From contig NZ_SNXW01000002.1 of the NCBI RefSeq assembly GCF_004362855.1, positions 310,001 to 374,000 of the forward strand: a stretch of DNA of 64,000 nt, read 5' to 3'. Under the pieces are notes generated by a model. It did not search any database and had not been told where the DNA came from. It saw nothing but the letters and a program-made list of their open reading frames with translations. Both the position numbers and the translations under genes were made by a program. Position 1 is the stretch's first letter. Each line of letters starts with the position of its first letter. Shown in pieces: positions 24,769 to 38,252 of the stretch. This DNA comes from Aquabacterium commune. GTDB taxonomy: Bacteria; Pseudomonadota; Gammaproteobacteria; Burkholderiales; Burkholderiaceae_C.

Positions 24769-25554
24769 TCAGATCGAGAACATCATGGCCGTCAGCACGA
24801 AATCCAGGCCGAGCACGGCCAGCGAGGCCATCACGACGGTGCGGGTGGTGGCCAGCGAGACGCCCTCGGGCGTGGGCTGGCACTCGTGGCCTTGCAGCAG
24901 CGCCACGAAGGTGACGGTCAGGCCGAACACCAGGCTTTTGAGGATGCCGTTGCCCACGTCGGCAAAGACCTCCACCCCGCCCTGCATCTGCGACCAGAAG
25001 GCGCCCGGGTCCACCCCGATCATCACCACGCCGACCAGCCAGCCGCCCATGATGCCCACCGCAGAAAACACCGCGGCCAGCAAAGGCATGGCGATCACGC
25101 CTCCCCAGAAGCGCGGCGCCAGCACGCGGGCCACCGGGTCCACGCCCATCATTTCCATGGCAGCAAGTTGCTCGCCTGCCTTCATCAGGCCGATGCCCGC
25201 GGTCAGGGCCGTGCCGGCGCGCCCGGCAAACAGCAACGCGGCCACCACCGGCCCCAGTTCACGCACCAGGGACAGCGCAACCATCAGGCCCAGGGCTTCG
25301 CTGGAGCCATAGCGCTGCAGGATGTAGTAGCCCTGCAGCCCCAGCACGAAGCCCACGAACAGGCCGGACACCATGATGATGGCCAGCGAGTAGTTGCCCA
25401 GAAAGAAGATCTGCTCGGTCAGCAGGTGAGGTCGGCGCAGGGTCGTGCCGAGCAGGCCCAGCAAGCGCAGGAACAAGCGCGCGGCGTAGCCCAGGTCGGC
25501 CAGCTTGCTGCGCACGGCCAGGCCGACGTTGGCGGGGTTGAGCCACTGCATCAT
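24769..25554 (-). CDS. mlaE: MlaE, permease subunit of the Mla ABC transporter
   Basis: 261 residues, five or six membrane helices, with the MlaE-family blocks LVRELGPVVAALLFAGRAGTA and EMMGVDPVARVLAPRFWGG. The ATG at 25554 overlaps the mlaF stop (ATGA); a second ATG follows immediately. It is the membrane core that works with MlaF and MlaD. Confidence 0.95.
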   Translation of the reverse strand: MMQWLNPANVGLAVRSKLADLGYAARLFLRLLGLLGTTLRRPHLLTEQIFFLGNYSLAIIMVSGLFVGFVLGLQGYYILQRYGSSEALGLMVALSLVRELGPVVAALLFAGRAGTALTAGIGLMKAGEQLAAMEMMGVDPVARVLAPRFWGGVIAMPLLAAVFSAVGIMGGWLVGVVMIGVDPGAFWSQMQGGVEVFADVGNGILKSLVFGLTVTFVALLQGHECQPTPEGVSLATTRTVVMASLAVLGLDFVLTAMMFSI

Positions 25555-26399
25555 CCGCGCACTCCGAAATCGTGTCCGGCGTCCACGGCCGGATGGTGGA
25601 AGCGCACCGGGCCATCGGGCTCGGCGTGCACGAACTGCTTGACCAAGGGGTCGTCGCTGGCGCTCATCTCGGCCGGCGTGCCCTGGGCCACGATGCGGCC
25701 ATTGGCCAGCAGCACGACGTGGTCGGCGATGACGAAGGTCTCGTGCACATCGTGGGAGACGAGGACGGTGGTCAGGCCCATGGTGTCGTTGAGCTCGCGG
25801 ATGAGCCGCGCGGCCACGCCCATGGAGATGGGGTCCAGGCCGGCGAAGGGCTCGTCGTAGAGCATGAGTTCGGGGTCCAGCGCCATGGCACGCGCCAGCG
25901 CCACGCGACGCGCCATGCCGCCCGACACCTGGCTGGGCAGGAGGTCGCGCGCACCGCGCAAGCCCACGGCGTTGAGCTTCATGAGCACCAGGTCGCGCAG
26001 GATGGCTTCGGGCAACTTGGTGTGCTCGCGCAGCGGGAAAGCCACGTTTTCGAACACGGTCAGGTCGGTGAACAGCGCGCCTTGCTGGAAGAGCATGCCC
26101 ATGCGCCGGCGCATGGCCATCAGCCCCTCGGCATCGAGCGCGGCGATGTCCTGGCCGTCGATCAGCACCTGGCCCGTCATGGGCAGGATCTGGCGACCGA
26201 TGAGGCGCAGCACCGTGGTCTTGCCGCCGCCCGAGGTGCCCATCAGGGCCACGACCTTGCCGCGCGGCACGCTCAGGCTGATGTCTTCCAGGATGACGCG
26301 CTGGCCATAGCCGCAGGTCACCGAACGGAGTTCGATGAAGGGGCGACTGGCATCGCCAGAGGCGTCGAGCGGCACGGGGACAGAAGGTGACATGGCCAT
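25551..26399 (-). CDS. mlaF: MlaF, ATPase subunit of the Mla ABC transporter
   Basis: 282 residues. Walker A GTSGGGKTT, Q-loop LFQQGALF, signature VSGGMARRVALARAM, Walker B LMLYDEPFAGLD, H-loop LVSHD. First gene of the operon. Two in-frame ATGs (26399 and 26393) are possible; neither has a clear Shine-Dalgarno sequence because a factor-independent terminator ends three bases upstream. The N-terminal 17 residues are non-conserved, so the true start could be slightly downstream. Confidence 0.94.
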   Translation of the reverse strand: MAMSPSVPVPLDASGDASRPFIELRSVTCGYGQRVILEDISLSVPRGKVVALMGTSGGGKTTVLRLIGRQILPMTGQVLIDGQDIAALDAEGLMAMRRRMGMLFQQGALFTDLTVFENVAFPLREHTKLPEAILRDLVLMKLNAVGLRGARDLLPSQVSGGMARRVALARAMALDPELMLYDEPFAGLDPISMGVAARLIRELNDTMGLTTVLVSHDVHETFVIADHVVLLANGRIVAQGTPAEMSASDDPLVKQFVHAEPDGPVRFHHPAVDAGHDFGVRG

Positions 26400-26400
26400 G

Positions 26401-26428
26401 AAAAAAGAGCCGGTGACAGCACCGGCTC
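26401..26428 (-). terminator. Rho-independent terminator after gltD, abutting mlaF
   Basis: On the minus strand, GAGCCGGTG, loop CTGT, CACCGGCTC and six T. The stem is nine perfect GC-rich pairs. It follows gltD by 80 bp and its T-tract ends three bases before the mlaF ATG, so any transcript entering mlaF from upstream must pass it. Confidence 0.88.
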
Positions 26429-26507
26429 CTTGATCATAGGGGATTCACCGATCACCTGCCGCCCCACCGCGGGGTGGACGCAACAGACGAAGGGTTCGGG
26501 GATTGAC

Positions 26508-27983
26508 TCAGCGCGGCAAGGTGCTGGCACCCATCAGGAAGGCATCGACCTCGCGGGCAGCCTGACGGCCTTCGCGGATGGCCCACACCACCAGGGACTG
26601 GCCACGGCGCACGTCACCGGCGGCGAACACCTTGGCGACATTGGTCTTGTAACCCGTGTCGGCATCGGTGCCGGCCTTGGCGTTGCCTCGGGCGTCCTTC
26701 TCGACGCCGAAGCCCTGCAGGAGGGTGTCCACCGGGTTGGTGAAGCCCATGGCCAGCAGCACCAGGTCGGCCTTGAGCGTCTGCTCGGAGCCCGCGACCT
26801 CTTCGAACTTGCCGTTCTTGAACTCGACGCGCACGGTCTTGACGCCCGTGACCTTGCCAGCCTCGCCGATGAACTCCTTGGTGGCGATGGCGAATTCGCG
26901 CTCGCAACCCTCTTCGTGACTGGACGAGGTGCGCAGCTTGATCGGCCAGTAGGGCCAGGTCAGCTCCTTGTTCTCCTCTTCGGGCGGCTGAGGCATCACT
27001 TCGAACTGCACCACGCTCTTGGCGCCATGGCGGTTCGAGGTGCCGACGCAGTCGGAGCCGGTGTCGCCACCGCCGATGACGATGACGTGCTTGCCATCGG
27101 CGCGGATCTGCTCCTTGACCTTGCCACCGGCGTTCACACGGTTCTGCTGGGGCAGGAATTCCATGGCGAAGTGGATGCCCGCCAGGTCGCGGCCGGGCAC
27201 GGGCAAGTCACGCGACTGCTCGGAGCCACCGGTCAGGATGACGGCGTCGAAGTCCTTTTGCAGCTGCTCGGGCGTGACCGTGGTCTGGGCCCAGTTGGTG
27301 ACCTTGGCGGCCGCACCGGACTTGGGCAGCTCACCGACGATGGTGTTGGTCTTGAAGACCACGCCTTCGGCTTCCATTTGCTGGACACGGCGGTCGATGT
27401 GCGACTTGTCGAACTTGAAGTCGGGGATGCCGAAGCGCAGCAGGCCACCGATGGTGTCGTTCTTCTCGAACACGGTCACGTCGTGGCCGACGCGGGCCAG
27501 CTGCTGGGCCGCGGCCATGCCGGCGGGGCCGGATCCCACGATGGCGACCTTTTTGCCCGTCTTGACCTTGGCCGGTTGCGGCTGGACCCAACCTTCGGCC
27601 CAGGCGCGGTCGATGATCGAATGTTCGATCGACTTGATGCCCACGGCGTCGTTGTTGATGTTGAGCACGCAAGCCGCTTCACAGGGCGCCGGGCAGACGC
27701 GGCCGGTGAAGTCGGGGAAGTTGTTCGTGCTGTGCAGCACTTGAACAGCGTTCTTCCAGTCGCCCTGGAAGACCAGGTCGTTGAAGTCCGGGATGATGTT
27801 GTTGACCGGGCAGCCGTTGTTGCAAAACGGTGTGCCGCAGTCCATGCAGCGCGCGCCTTGGACCTTCGCCTCTTCGGCGCTCAGGCCGATGACGAATTCC
27901 TTGTAGTTCTTGACGCGCTTCTCGACGGGCTCATAGCCCTCTTCGAGGCGCTCAAATTCCAGAAAGCCAGTGACTTTTCCCAT
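26508..27983 (-). CDS. gltD: glutamate synthase (NADPH) small subunit
   Basis: 491 residues. N-terminal cysteine clusters for two 4Fe-4S centres ([19 protein letters not shown] and [14 protein letters not shown]). FAD site [20 protein letters not shown] site [16 protein letters not shown], and the terminal [18 protein letters not shown]. It passes electrons from NADPH to GltB. Separated from gltB by 24 bp and followed by a strong terminator. Confidence 0.97.
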   Translation of the reverse strand: MGKVTGFLEFERLEEGYEPVEKRVKNYKEFVIGLSAEEAKVQGARCMDCGTPFCNNGCPVNNIIPDFNDLVFQGDWKNAVQVLHSTNNFPDFTGRVCPAPCEAACVLNINNDAVGIKSIEHSIIDRAWAEGWVQPQPAKVKTGKKVAIVGSGPAGMAAAQQLARVGHDVTVFEKNDTIGGLLRFGIPDFKFDKSHIDRRVQQMEAEGVVFKTNTIVGELPKSGAAAKVTNWAQTTVTPEQLQKDFDAVILTGGSEQSRDLPVPGRDLAGIHFAMEFLPQQNRVNAGGKVKEQIRADGKHVIVIGGGDTGSDCVGTSNRHGAKSVVQFEVMPQPPEEENKELTWPYWPIKLRTSSSHEEGCEREFAIATKEFIGEAGKVTGVKTVRVEFKNGKFEEVAGSEQTLKADLVLLAMGFTNPVDTLLQGFGVEKDARGNAKAGTDADTGYKTNVAKVFAAGDVRRGQSLVVWAIREGRQAAREVDAFLMGASTLPR

Positions 27984-28007
27984 TTCAATTCACTCCTGGT
28001 GTGTGGC

Positions 28008-32816
<4,809 letters not shown>

Positions 32817-32894
32817 AGGGGCGCTCCAGCAAGAGGTGTGGAAAAACAACGCGGGGGACCCCGGAGGATACTGCCCCTGTTCGCCGGACACAAG

Positions 32895-32915
32895 CGCTAA
32901 TAAATGGGGTCAGAT
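32895..32915. repeat. direct repeat copy 1 near gltB (RAYT-associated type)
   Basis: A 21-bp unit starting CGCTAA and ending GGGTCAGAT; 19 of 21 positions match the second copy exactly 50 bp away. GGGGTCAGA-containing short repeats are frequently found beside REP-associated tyrosine transposases, and one such gene lies 100 bp away. Confidence 0.7.
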
Positions 32916-32944
32916 GTAAATATCCGACGCAGCGCGAGGGGTCT

Positions 32945-32965
32945 CGCTAAAAAATAGGGTCAGAT
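32945..32965. repeat. direct repeat copy 2 near gltB (RAYT-associated type)
   Basis: Second copy of the 21-bp unit (CGCTAA...AGGGTCAGAT), same orientation, period 50 bp. The two differ at only two positions. They lie in the gltB upstream region, so they may also overlap its promoter. Confidence 0.7.
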
Positions 32966-33017
32966 CACAAAGGCCCATGCAAGGACAACACCGCGTCACG
33001 CGGATGTCAGACCAGCA

Positions 33018-33710
33018 TCAGGGCACAGCCTTGCGGGGGCGACCACGCGGGCGCGGCGACAGGCGGCGACCGACGCTCTGGGACAGCGCGGCCTCCTGCT
33101 CGGGCGACATCAGCGCCCAGCCTTTGTGCATGGCCTGCGACAGTTCGGTGCTGCGGGCCTCGGACAGGCCCTCGCCCAGGCGCTGGCGCCAGGCGGCCTG
33201 TCGCTCGAAGGGCGTGTTGCCCAGGGCCCAGAAAGCGGCCGGGTCCAAGACCAAGGGGTCGGTGCGCAAGCCCAGGTGGTGACCAGCACTGGACCACGCC
33301 GCCCCGTACAACGCCGCACCCGCATGGGGCACGGACTCCCTTGTCTCGACCAGCACCATGGCATCAAGCACATACCGTGCCGCATCGAGCACCGTGCCGC
33401 GGTAGCGCCCGGCCCACAGGCCGCCCTGCCGGCCATGCCGGCGGTTGAAGCCCGCCACGTAGCGCCGCCCCACGGCCTGCATCAACAGGCTCAGGCCTTC
33501 AGAAGCCTCGGGCGTGGCCACCAGCATCAAGGCCGATTCACCCAGGTGGTAGGCGTGCACCGCCACCCCGTGGGCGCGGGCGGCGTCGCGCAAGGCCTCG
33601 GTGAGTGCCTGGCGGTCGGTGTCGTCGCGGGCCAGCAATTGGCCGTCGTGGACCTGCTGCACCAGCAAATGCGGCCAGCCCGCCACCCCCAGCCGCGGCA
33701 GTCTCGCCAT
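33018..33710 (-). CDS. degenerate REP-associated tyrosine transposase-like protein
   Basis: 230 residues from the ATG at 33710, which has GGAGGT upstream. The opening MARLPRLGVAGWPHLLVQQV, the Tyr in MQAVGRRYVAGFNRRHGR (Y84) and GGLWAGRYRGTVLD match the Y1/RAYT family. But the metal-binding HUH motif, normally NHVHLL before this point, reads ESALML, and the later NPVRAG block is eroded (VETRESVPHAG). The C-terminus adds a basic RPRGRPRK tail. The frame is intact with a good ribosome site, so this looks like a domesticated, non-transposing derivative rather than a decaying pseudogene. A DNA-binding or processing role is possible. Confidence 0.75.
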   Translation of the reverse strand: MARLPRLGVAGWPHLLVQQVHDGQLLARDDTDRQALTEALRDAARAHGVAVHAYHLGESALMLVATPEASEGLSLLMQAVGRRYVAGFNRRHGRQGGLWAGRYRGTVLDAARYVLDAMVLVETRESVPHAGAALYGAAWSSAGHHLGLRTDPLVLDPAAFWALGNTPFERQAAWRQRLGEGLSEARSTELSQAMHKGWALMSPEQEAALSQSVGRRLSPRPRGRPRKAVP

Positions 33711-33798
33711 GCTGCACCTCCGGGCAACCGCCCTGTTGATCTGTCCCCCATTGTGCACGGGGCCGACGGACACCCGACCTGACGCCGCCGCACCCCTT

Positions 33799-33814
33799 TG
33801 AACGTGCATTGTTC
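33799..33814. promoter_or_regulatory. possible DesT/FabR-like operator upstream of the desaturase operon
   Basis: TGAACGTGCATTGTTC is an imperfect palindrome (GAAC, seven bases, GTTC) about 135 bp before the oxidoreductase ATG. Pseudomonas DesT binds a TGAACG-containing palindrome before an equivalent oxidoreductase-desaturase operon. A CCCCTC/GAGGGG hairpin (33825-33840) follows. No TetR gene is adjacent. The rest of 33711-33947 shows nothing else clear. Confidence 0.25.
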
Positions 33815-33947
33815 TGGTTTAACGCCCCTCGTTTGAGGGGAAGCAGGCGGTTTTCAAGGAGTTCCCCTGTGTGTCACTCGGGGCTGGGTCCTTACCCTTC
33901 ACACATCCCCCATGCGCTCGCCGCATTCCCTGTTTCCCGGAGTACCC

Positions 33948-35117
33948 ATGACCGAAACCCCCACACCGTCGCTGTCGGCCGCGGCAGCCAAGCGGCTTTC
34001 CAGCTGGCTGGGGCACCTGGGGGTCAGCCCCATGGCTTTCGACGACACCGTGGGCCTGCTCAACCCGCTGCTGCGCGTGCACCAGCTGCAGGCCCGGGTG
34101 GTGGACAAGCTCACCGAAACCCCGACCGCATCGACGCTGGTGCTGCAGGTCGGTGGCGCTTTCCCCGCCTTGAAGGCCGGCCAGTACCTGATGGTGGGCA
34201 TCACCATCCAGGGCGTGCGCCACCGCCGGGCCTACTCGCCACGCCGCCTGGCCGACCGCCCCGACTGCATCGCCATCACGGTGCAGCGCCAGCCGGGCGG
34301 GCTGGTGTCCAACCACATCAACGAAGTGCTGAGCGTGGGCGATGTCATCGACATCGAGCCCCCGGCCGGCGATTTCGTGCTGCCCACCCCCGTGCCACCG
34401 GCCGTGTTGCTGATCGCCGGCGGCAGCGGCATCACCCCCTGCATGGCCATGCTGGGCGAGCTGCGTCAGCACGCGCCCGCCACCCGCGTGACCCTGCTGT
34501 ACTTCGCACGCAGCCAGCGCGACCGCATCCTGGCGCAAGCCCTGACCGAGCTCACGCAGCGCTGGACCAGCTTCACCTACGTGCCGCTGGACAGCACCGT
34601 GCACACACCCGCATCCCCGGAAGATGGCCGCACCCCGCCCATCCTCAACCCGCAGGCCACCAGCACCCGCACGCTGGACGAAACCTTGCTGCACGACACC
34701 GTGCCGTCGTGGACCAGCGCCGCGACTTACTGCTGCGGCCCCGCCCCGCTGATGGACGCCGCGCGCCGCATCTGGGCCGATGCGGGCGTCAGCCGCCACC
34801 TGCACCTGGAAGCCTTTGCCGCCCCGACCCCCTCGGGCGATCCGGACGCGCGCCACCACGTCACGCTGCACCGCGCCGGCGAAAGCCGCGAGTTCGACGC
34901 CGCGGGCAACCTCACCCTGCTGGTGGCGGGCGAGCAGGCCGGCTTCCAGATCAAGCACGGTTGCCGCCAGGGCATCTGCCACGAATGCACCTGCCGCCTG
35001 CACCGCGGCAGCGTCCAAGACCTGGGCAGTGGCCAGCGCATCGACGGCGAGGGGCAGCCCATCCGCCTGTGCGTGAGCACCGCGCTGAGCGACCTTGACC
35101 TCGAATCTCTGAACTGA
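33948..35117 (+). CDS. ferredoxin-reductase-type oxidoreductase with C-terminal 2Fe-2S domain
   Basis: 389 residues. A flavin-binding barrel (RRAYSPRRL, GGLVSNHIN), an NAD(P)H domain (LLIAGGSGITPCMAM, CCGPAPLMDAA) and a plant-type ferredoxin domain with ligands C339, C344, C347 and C375 (GCRQGICHECTC...RLCVS). GGAG precedes the ATG at 33948. It is 9 bp from a fatty-acid desaturase, so it almost certainly supplies that enzyme and its paralogue with electrons, like DesC with DesB in Pseudomonas. The N-terminal 50 residues are an extra helical segment found in this subgroup. Confidence 0.92.
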   Translation: MTETPTPSLSAAAAKRLSSWLGHLGVSPMAFDDTVGLLNPLLRVHQLQARVVDKLTETPTASTLVLQVGGAFPALKAGQYLMVGITIQGVRHRRAYSPRRLADRPDCIAITVQRQPGGLVSNHINEVLSVGDVIDIEPPAGDFVLPTPVPPAVLLIAGGSGITPCMAMLGELRQHAPATRVTLLYFARSQRDRILAQALTELTQRWTSFTYVPLDSTVHTPASPEDGRTPPILNPQATSTRTLDETLLHDTVPSWTSAATYCCGPAPLMDAARRIWADAGVSRHLHLEAFAAPTPSGDPDARHHVTLHRAGESREFDAAGNLTLLVAGEQAGFQIKHGCRQGICHECTCRLHRGSVQDLGSGQRIDGEGQPIRLCVSTALSDLDLESLN

Positions 35118-35126
35118 GCACACACC

Positions 35127-36299
35127 ATGAGCACCCCCTTGAGCCCCACCGTGGACCGCACCGTCCACATCGGCCCCAAGAACGCGGCCGAGATGCTGGC
35201 CTTCGAGCGTGAGCTGGACGCCATCCGCGACGACACCCGCCGCACCGTGGGCGAGCGCGACGCCCGCTACATCCGCCGCATCCAGCGCCTGGTCCGCGTG
35301 ACGGAAACCCTGGGCCGCGCGCTGCTGCTGTTCGGCTGGTTCCCGCCCACGTGGCTGCTGGGCGCCGCTTTGCTGGGCCTGAGCAAGATCATCGACAACA
35401 TGGAGCTGGGCCACAACGTCATGCACGGCCAGTTCAACTTCATGAACGACCCGCAGTTCCATGGCGACACCTTCGATTGGGACAACACCTGCCCGAAAGA
35501 AGAGTGGCGCCACTCGCACAACTTCGTGCACCACACTTACACCAACGTCATCGGCAAGGACCGCGACTTCGGTTACGGCCTGCTGCGCCTGTCGAGTGAC
35601 CTGCGCTGGAGCTGGCTGCACCCCTTCCAGCTGCTGCTGACGCTGTTGCTGGCGTCCTTCTTCCAGTGGTTCGTGGCCATCCATGACATGCAGATGGACA
35701 AGGTCGTCATCGGCCGCAAGAAGTGGTCGGAGGTGCGCCCGCAGTGGCTGCTGGTGCGCGCCAAGATGTGGCGCATCGTCAAGCGCGACTACATCGTCTG
35801 GCCGCTGGTCGGTGCGGTGGTGGCGGCGCCCTTCGGGCAGTCGCAGGACGTCGCCCTGGCCGTGCTGGCCGGCAATGTGGTGGGCAACTTCATCCGCAAC
35901 ATCTGGGCCTGGGCCATCATCTTCTGCGGTCACTTCACCGAGCACATCTACACCTTCAGCCGCGCGTCCATCGAGGGCGAGAGCAAGGGCCAGTGGTACC
36001 TGCGCCAGATCCTGGGCTCCAGCAACATCAGTGGCGGCAGCGTGCTGCACCTGATGAGCGGCAACCTCTCGCACCAGGTCGAACACCACCTCTTCCCGGA
36101 CATCCCCGGCAACCGCTATGTGGAGATGGCACCGCGCGTGCGCGCCGTCTGCGCCAAGTACAACGTGCCGTACAACACCGGCTCCTTCGCCCTGCAGCTG
36201 TGGACGGTGGTGAAGCGCATCGCGCGCTACAGCCTGCCCGGCGGCGGCCAGAAGGCGGTGCACATCGAGGTGCCGTCGGTGTTGCCCGAGCAGGTCTGA
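35127..36299 (+). CDS. membrane fatty-acid desaturase (first of tandem pair)
   Basis: 390 residues with membrane-desaturase topology. Di-iron His boxes: GHNVMHG (H96, H100), HNFVHH (H131, H135, H136) and HQVEHHLFPD near 317-322. It desaturates an acyl chain, as acyl-CoA or acyl-lipid, using electrons from the adjacent oxidoreductase. The first residue of the third box is His rather than the Gln of front-end desaturases, so it is not a cytochrome-b5-type enzyme. The next gene is a clear paralogue. Confidence 0.92.
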   Translation: MSTPLSPTVDRTVHIGPKNAAEMLAFERELDAIRDDTRRTVGERDARYIRRIQRLVRVTETLGRALLLFGWFPPTWLLGAALLGLSKIIDNMELGHNVMHGQFNFMNDPQFHGDTFDWDNTCPKEEWRHSHNFVHHTYTNVIGKDRDFGYGLLRLSSDLRWSWLHPFQLLLTLLLASFFQWFVAIHDMQMDKVVIGRKKWSEVRPQWLLVRAKMWRIVKRDYIVWPLVGAVVAAPFGQSQDVALAVLAGNVVGNFIRNIWAWAIIFCGHFTEHIYTFSRASIEGESKGQWYLRQILGSSNISGGSVLHLMSGNLSHQVEHHLFPDIPGNRYVEMAPRVRAVCAKYNVPYNTGSFALQLWTVVKRIARYSLPGGGQKAVHIEVPSVLPEQV

Positions 36300-36305
36300 G
36301 CCGGG

Positions 36306-37556
36306 GTGTTGGTGCGGCCTTTGACAGCGGAGACCCGCCAACCCGGCCCCTCCACGCCCGAGGCCCTGGACGCCTTCGCGCGTGAGCTGGACGCCATCCG
36401 CGACCAGGCCATGGCCCAGCGCGGCGCCGAGGATGCGCGCTACATCGTGCGCCTGCTGTGGGTGATCCGCGGGCTGGAGGCGGTGGGCCGCTTGGTGCTC
36501 CTGGGCGCGGCGATCTGCTGGGCTGCTGGCTGGGCTGTGGCCCCAGCACCCTGGCTTGCCGCGCTCGTCGGCACCGTGCTGCTGGGCCTGTCCAAGTGCC
36601 TGCAGAACATGGAGTTCGGGCACAACGTCATGCACGGCCAGTACGAGTGGATGAACGACCCGCGCTTCGAGGGCAAGTCGCACGAGTGGGACAGCGCCTG
36701 CGCCAAGGAAGACTGGCGCGACTTCCACAACCACATGCACCACCACTACACGAACGTGGCGGGCGTGGACCGCGACTTCGGCTACGGCATGCTGCGCCTG
36801 TCCGCCGACACCCCCTGGGAGCCGCGCCACCTGATCCAGGCGCCCTACGCCGCCCTGGTGGCCCTGCTGTTCGAGTGGGCCATCGCCATCCACAACCTGG
36901 AGTTCGAGCGCCTGCGCACCGACCGCGACGCCACCCAGGCGCGCATGCAGGCGCTGTGGCCGCGCGCCCGCGCCAAAATGGCGATGCAGCTGCAGCGCGA
37001 TTTCCTGGCCTGGCCGATCCTGGCGGGCACCCTCGGCGCGCTGGCCTTCGTCCTGCGGTCTGGCATGGGCGACATGGCTGTCAGCAGCAGCGACTGGGGC
37101 ACCGCCGCGCTGGCCTTCGGTGCCCCCGCGCTGGTGATGCTGGCCGGCAACGCCCTCGCCGGTGTCATCCGCAACCTCTGGACCTTCGTCGTCATCTTCT
37201 GCGGGCACTTCACGGACGGCGTCCACCTCTTCCCCGCAGACGCCGTGGCCACCGAGCACCGAGGTCACTGGTACCTGCGCCAGATCCTGGGGTCCAGCAA
37301 CCTGCGCGGCGGCTGGCTCTTCCACGTGATGACGGGCAACCTGAGCCACCAGATCGAGCACCACCTCTTCCCCGACCTGCCCGCCCGCCGCTACGCCGAG
37401 GTGGCGCCCGCGGTGCGCGCGGTGTGCCTGCGCCATGGCGTGCCCTACAACACCGGCTCGCTGACATGGCAGTTCTTCACCGTCGTGCGGCGCATCGTGC
37501 GGCACAGCTTGCCAGGTGGCGAACACCTGCTGACGCCCTTGCCCCGCGCTGGGTGA
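36306..37556 (+). CDS. membrane fatty-acid desaturase (second of tandem pair)
   Basis: 416 residues if the GTG at 36306 is used. Possible starts are GTG 36306, TTG 36309 and GTG 36312; there is no ATG. GGGG at 36303-36306 would best serve GTG 36312. Its N-terminal FARELDAIRD block aligns with FERELDAIRD of the upstream paralogue, supporting a start in this area. All His boxes are kept (GHNVMHG, HNHMHHH, HQIEHHLFPD). The middle third differs most (a longer loop after FLAWPILAG), suggesting a different chain length or double-bond position. The intergenic gap is only 6 bp; non-ATG initiation may lower its expression. Confidence 0.88.
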   Translation: MLVRPLTAETRQPGPSTPEALDAFARELDAIRDQAMAQRGAEDARYIVRLLWVIRGLEAVGRLVLLGAAICWAAGWAVAPAPWLAALVGTVLLGLSKCLQNMEFGHNVMHGQYEWMNDPRFEGKSHEWDSACAKEDWRDFHNHMHHHYTNVAGVDRDFGYGMLRLSADTPWEPRHLIQAPYAALVALLFEWAIAIHNLEFERLRTDRDATQARMQALWPRARAKMAMQLQRDFLAWPILAGTLGALAFVLRSGMGDMAVSSSDWGTAALAFGAPALVMLAGNALAGVIRNLWTFVVIFCGHFTDGVHLFPADAVATEHRGHWYLRQILGSSNLRGGWLFHVMTGNLSHQIEHHLFPDLPARRYAEVAPAVRAVCLRHGVPYNTGSLTWQFFTVVRRIVRHSLPGGEHLLTPLPRAG

Positions 37557-37614
37557 GACATCCGTCACGCCCGGGCGCCACTGGCGCGCTGCGGCGTTTC
37601 ACCCCATGAGACTG

Positions 37615-37637
37615 GCCCGGCAAAACCGGGCTTTTTT
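37615..37637 (+). terminator. Rho-independent terminator of the desaturase operon
   Basis: GCCCGG, loop CAAAA, CCGGGC, six T. It lies 59 bp after the second desaturase stop codon. Confidence 0.85.
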
Positions 37638-37883
37638 CTGCGCGGTGTTTGCCCCGTTCCTGTCCGCACAGGGACGCGTTTGTCGGATTTTTTCTGACAC
37701 GAGGCTCAGCGCCCAGCCGACATGTCTTACAGCGGCCAGCCTATTCAGAAAACTGGGTGGGGTGCACAGAATCCATTCCATGCCAGCGACGAACTTCGCT
37801 GATACGCCAAACAGAACCGACAAGCCCGCCTTCCAAACCCTTTAGATCTGCCACCGGCAGGTCAGCCGCCCAAGGAGCCCACC
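37638..37883 (+). other. flhDC upstream region
   Basis: No gene is visible between the desaturase terminator and flhD. AAGGAG precedes the flhD ATG. A TTGTCG hexamer (37679-37684) and TGATAC (37799-37804) were seen, but not at promoter spacing, and no CRP-like or other recognisable operator was found, so the promoter of the flagellar master operon could not be placed. Confidence 0.4.
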
Positions 37884-38204
37884 ATGAACGCCGACCAGAT
37901 CCTGATGGAAATCCGCGAAGTCAACCTGTCCTACCTGATGCTGGCCCAGAGCCTCGTCCGCTCGGACCGCGAACAGGCCCTGTTCCGCTTGGGGCTGTCG
38001 GAGGCGGCGGCCAACATGCTGGCGATCCTGACCCCGGCCCAGATCATGAAGATGGCCTCCAGCAACACCCTGCTGTGCCGCATGCGCATCGACGACGACC
38101 TGGTCTGGTCCCTGCTGACCAGCCACTCCAAGTCGGCCAACGACTCGGTCACCCGCCTGCACGCCAACATCCTGATGGCCGGCCGCCACCAGGAAGCTGC
38201 CTGA
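37884..38204 (+). CDS. flhD: flagellar master regulator subunit FlhD
   Basis: 106 residues. Opens NADQILMEIREVNLSYLMLAQ, characteristic of FlhD; C65, the intersubunit disulfide residue of E. coli FlhD, is present in NTLLCRMRID. With FlhC it forms the FlhD4C2 complex that activates class II flagellar promoters. It is 48 bp ahead of flhC. Confidence 0.96.
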   Translation: MNADQILMEIREVNLSYLMLAQSLVRSDREQALFRLGLSEAAANMLAILTPAQIMKMASSNTLLCRMRIDDDLVWSLLTSHSKSANDSVTRLHANILMAGRHQEAA

Positions 38205-38252
38205 CCCGCACGACGACACCCCCGACTTTCAGAACGACCCCAGGAGACCACC

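Noticed and set aside
33825..33840. CCCCTC/GAGGGG hairpin before the desaturase operon as a terminator of the transposase-like gene
   Set aside because: It lies upstream of that gene's start, and neither strand has a T-tract after it.
33819..37568. Minus-strand open frame of about 1,250 codons opposite the oxidoreductase and desaturases
   Set aside because: Same antisense artefact; the plus-strand genes have full motifs and ribosome sites, and this frame has no recognisable domain.
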